Below the pieces are notes generated by a model. That model did not search any database. It had not been told where the DNA came from and was given only the letters and a program-made list of their open reading frames with translations. Shown piece after piece: positions 61,420 through 64,000 of a stretch of DNA of 64,000 nt; position 1 is the first letter of the stretch, and each line of letters begins with the position of its first letter. The stretch comes from an uncultured Clostridium sp. (GTDB lineage: Bacteria > Bacillota > Clostridia > TANB77 > CAG-508), in contig CAMMWP010000005.1 in the NCBI GenBank assembly GCA_946500615.1, positions 1 to 64,000 on the forward strand. The letters run 5' to 3'. Both the position numbers and the translations under genes were made by a program.

Positions 61420-61983
61420 ATGTTAAAACAAGAAAATATTTTTAATTTGCCAAGAATAGAAACCAAAAGATGCATTCTTAGAAAATTTACTAAAAATGAT
61501 ATTGATGATTTATATGAATATGCAAGTGATGATGAGGTTACAAAATTCTTGTCGTGGGATACATATAAAAGTATAGATATGGCCGCAGATTATATTGAGA
61601 ATATATTACTAAAGTATTCTAAAAGTGAAATTGCACCATGGGGAATTGAATGGAGAGAAAATTCTAAGCTGATTGGAAGCATTGATTTTGTACAATATGA
61701 TGAAAAAAATTTTTCTGCTGAAATTGGTTATGTACTTAACAAAAAGTATTGGAATAAAGGAATAATGACAGAAGTTTTGAAGGAAATAGTTAAGTTTGGA
61801 TTTGATGAAATGAATTTAGTAAGAATTGAAACAAGACTTGATTCAATGAATGTAGCTTCTGAAAGGGTAATGCAAAAAAATGGACTTAAATATGAGGGGA
61901 CTCTAAGGAAGAAAGAATTTCTAAAAAACAAATTTATAGATGTAAAATATTATTCTATTTTAAAGGATGAGTATTCTAAGTAA
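61420..61983 (+). CDS. GNAT N-acetyltransferase (RimJ/RimL-like)
   Basis: ETKRCILRKFTKNDIDDLYEYASDDEVTKFLSW, AEIGYVLNKKYWNKGIMTEVLKEIVKFGFDEMNLVRIETRLDSMNVASERVMQKNGLKYEG; start after GAGG. Confidence 0.95.
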   Translation: MLKQENIFNLPRIETKRCILRKFTKNDIDDLYEYASDDEVTKFLSWDTYKSIDMAADYIENILLKYSKSEIAPWGIEWRENSKLIGSIDFVQYDEKNFSAEIGYVLNKKYWNKGIMTEVLKEIVKFGFDEMNLVRIETRLDSMNVASERVMQKNGLKYEGTLRKKEFLKNKFIDVKYYSILKDEYSK

Positions 61984-62165
61984 GAAAATGTATATAAAGA
62001 GATGCATTGAATGAAAACAAGAAGAGGGTGGTGATTTTTCCATCTTTCTTCTATTTTTTGAAATCTAGATAATTGGCTGTTAATCAATTTTATTAAAAAG
62101 AATTATTAGTATATTTACAATGTTATTGCAAAGAAAAAATAGTATAAAGAAACAGAAAGAAAGCA

Positions 62166-63407
62166 TTATAAAGACAATTCTTCTGTTTCTTTTTCTAATT
62201 CATATTTAATTTGTTTTTCTGGATTAATAAAAGTATTAGTTTCTTTTTGAAAATCTCTAATAAGTGCATCTTCTTCACTAATGGCAAACTTTTTACAAAT
62301 CCAATGTATAAATTTTTCAAGAGTTTCTATAAATTTATTTATAATTTTGTTTAAGTAGATATTTTCTTTCAATAAATCATTATATTTTTTATTAAAATTT
62401 TGTTCTAATTCCTCAACTTTAATATTATAATCATTTTTAAGTTGTTGAGTTTGTTTTTTATAATTTTTTTCTAATTTAATATAGTTTTGTTCTAAATTAG
62501 ATTGTTCTTGTAAAATTGTTTGTTTTTCGTTTTCAAATTTTTCAGCCTTATTAACGAGATTAACTTGTTTTTCTAGTTCAAGATGTAATTTTTTATTATC
62601 ATTATATAGCTGTTTAATAAGTTGGTCTTTTGGTTCAATTATTTCTTTTTGTATTTTTTCATCTCTTTTTACTGTTAATTTTCCAAAATCTTTAATATTA
62701 GGAACACTAGGTAATTCGATTTTAATATCTTCTAAAGTTTTTTTAGTTTTTTCATAATTAGTAATTTCTTTATAATCTTTTACAGATAAATGTTCTTTTA
62801 AAGATGATTTTCCTCTTTCTAAATTAAAGTTATTTTGGGTAATATACGAATAAAAAGCATTTTGTAATTGAAAGTAACTATCTTTTTCTTTCCAAAATTC
62901 ACTACAAGCGACTTTATCAATGGCATTTCCTTTTTTATCAGTAGTATGAACAACAGGAATGAAAATTAAATGTAAATGTGGTGTTTCTTTATCCATATGT
63001 ACATTGGCAGATAGAATGTATTGTTCTCCTAAGTTTTTATATTCACATACAAATTTATAGGCTGTTTCAAAATATCTTTTAGTTTCTTTTTCTCCAATAG
63101 ATTCAAAAAATTCTTTATCTGATGTAATTATGTATTCACAAACAATATTACTGACGGTTTTTATTTGTCCTTTAAGATTATATTTTTCTTTTATTTTATC
63201 AAATTCTTTTTCATAACTATATTGAGGAGATTTAAGAGAATAATTTAGATATGTTTTGCTTTTATCTATGTTTTTATTAGAATAATTTTTATTTCTTCTT
63301 TCATTATGGTGATATATTCCTTTTAAATTGTCTCTTTTATATTTTTCGTTTCTTATTATTGCATAACTCATAAATAAAGACCTCCTAAATTGATTTTGAA
63401 AAGACAT
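62166..63407 (-). CDS. MobV-family relaxase (Pre/Mob plasmid recombination protein)
   Basis: MSYAIIRNEKYKRDNLKGIYHHNERR, ILSANVHMDKETPHLHLIFIPV (HxDExTPHLH), long coiled-coil C-terminus. Confidence 0.93.
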   Translation of the reverse strand: MSFQNQFRRSLFMSYAIIRNEKYKRDNLKGIYHHNERRNKNYSNKNIDKSKTYLNYSLKSPQYSYEKEFDKIKEKYNLKGQIKTVSNIVCEYIITSDKEFFESIGEKETKRYFETAYKFVCEYKNLGEQYILSANVHMDKETPHLHLIFIPVVHTTDKKGNAIDKVACSEFWKEKDSYFQLQNAFYSYITQNNFNLERGKSSLKEHLSVKDYKEITNYEKTKKTLEDIKIELPSVPNIKDFGKLTVKRDEKIQKEIIEPKDQLIKQLYNDNKKLHLELEKQVNLVNKAEKFENEKQTILQEQSNLEQNYIKLEKNYKKQTQQLKNDYNIKVEELEQNFNKKYNDLLKENIYLNKIINKFIETLEKFIHWICKKFAISEEDALIRDFQKETNTFINPEKQIKYELEKETEELSL

Positions 63408-63445
63408 AGATATTAAAGCTGTTTATTGTGATTTTCAATTGTCTT

Positions 63446-63486
63446 GTAACACACTACAACACTTTTTTGCTGTTAGCCAAAAGTGT
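63446..63486 (-). other. Putative oriT (pMV158/MobV type)
   Basis: Minus strand reads ACACTTTT-loop-AAAAGTGT-TG-TAGTGTGTTA; TAGTGTG/TTA is the pMV158 nick sequence; lies just upstream of mobV. Confidence 0.75.
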
Positions 63487-63669
63487 CAGTGTGGCAGGGA
63501 AAAATTTTTTCCCTACAACCCTTTGCATAAAAAATACACTAAGTGAATTTTTTATGTTTTCAATAAATTGCAAAATGTAAGTTTATTGAAAAAAAGAGCC
63601 AAGAAAAACATTTTACTAATTTTTTCTTAGGCCTTATGAAACCTAGCTCGGTTTCAAACTTCCACGCGT

Positions 63670-63711
63670 ACTGACAAAAAATTTATATAGTCATATAAAC
63701 TTTTTGTCAGT
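63670..63711. repeat. 19-bp-arm inverted repeat with 4-nt loop
   Basis: actgacaaaaaatttatat-agtc-atataaactttttgtcagt (1 mismatch). Confidence 0.85.
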
Positions 63712-63721
63712 TTAAGCAAGG

Positions 63722-63770
63722 GAAATTGACATCCAATATCAGCGATACGCCAACATTGGACATCAATTTC
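63722..63770. repeat. Imperfect inverted repeat
   Basis: gaaattgacatccaat … attggacatcaatttc. Confidence 0.7.
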
Positions 63771-64000
63771 GCACAGAAATAACTGTACTACAATATTTTA
63801 AATTAGATATTTGTTAAAATATAAAAAATTATATATATTTTTTATATTAAATTTTAATGACTAGAAACCAGAGGGAGGGAGCATGAGAGAAATAGGTGCA
63901 ATAATCCCATAGTGCGAAAAAAGGATTAGTACACCTAATATTTTAGAAACCGTCAGTTGGCCGCTTTCGGTCATAGGTAGTCTAGTATGTAGTAAAACTA

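Larger units (their letters stand above)
52540..64000. mobile_element. Integrative mobilizable element adjoining tRNA-Leu; right end beyond the window
   Basis: Integrase convergent to the tRNA 3' end, excisionase, regulators, MobV relaxase, oriT-like site. Confidence 0.85.

Overview
This is a low-GC Firmicutes/Clostridia-type chromosomal window, judged from AT-rich codon usage, strong AGGAGG sites, SpoVS, CarD and the tRNA and terminator style. From left to right it contains: (1) the end of a coiled-coil repeat protein; (2) a capsule/exopolysaccharide locus (~0.7-18.9 kb) with LCP, VanZ, sugar transferase, glycosyltransferases, Wzy, pyruvyl transferase, Wzx, a MenD-like/SDR cassette and CpsC/CpsD/CpsB; (3) housekeeping genes glmM, asd and feoA/feoB; (4) a 4,921-bp element encoding a large serine recombinase, inserted inside feoB with clear attL/attR and a reconstructable attP, carrying a MazF/PemK-like toxin, a nucleotidyltransferase + P-loop kinase pair and an unusual set of hairpins sharing one hexaloop; (5) lipid genes, an M20 hydrolase, recJ, rel, hisS, trxB/trxA, a PBP, ymdB-like, spoVS, dUTPase and carD; (6) tRNA-Leu(UAA), whose 3' side abuts an integrative mobilizable element (tyrosine integrase, excisionase, regulators, MobV relaxase, a pMV158-like oriT). 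This element carries a five-gene cargo operon: MetRS paralog, PLP decarboxylase, NTase-aminotransferase fusion, radical SAM, GNAT. I consider the cargo operon (55.4-62.0 kb) and the feoB-splitting element (23.86-28.78 kb) the best candidates for undescribed biology. Several long perfect inverted repeats and several broken reading frames are also listed. No homology search, folding or alignment program was run; family names are from recognised motifs.
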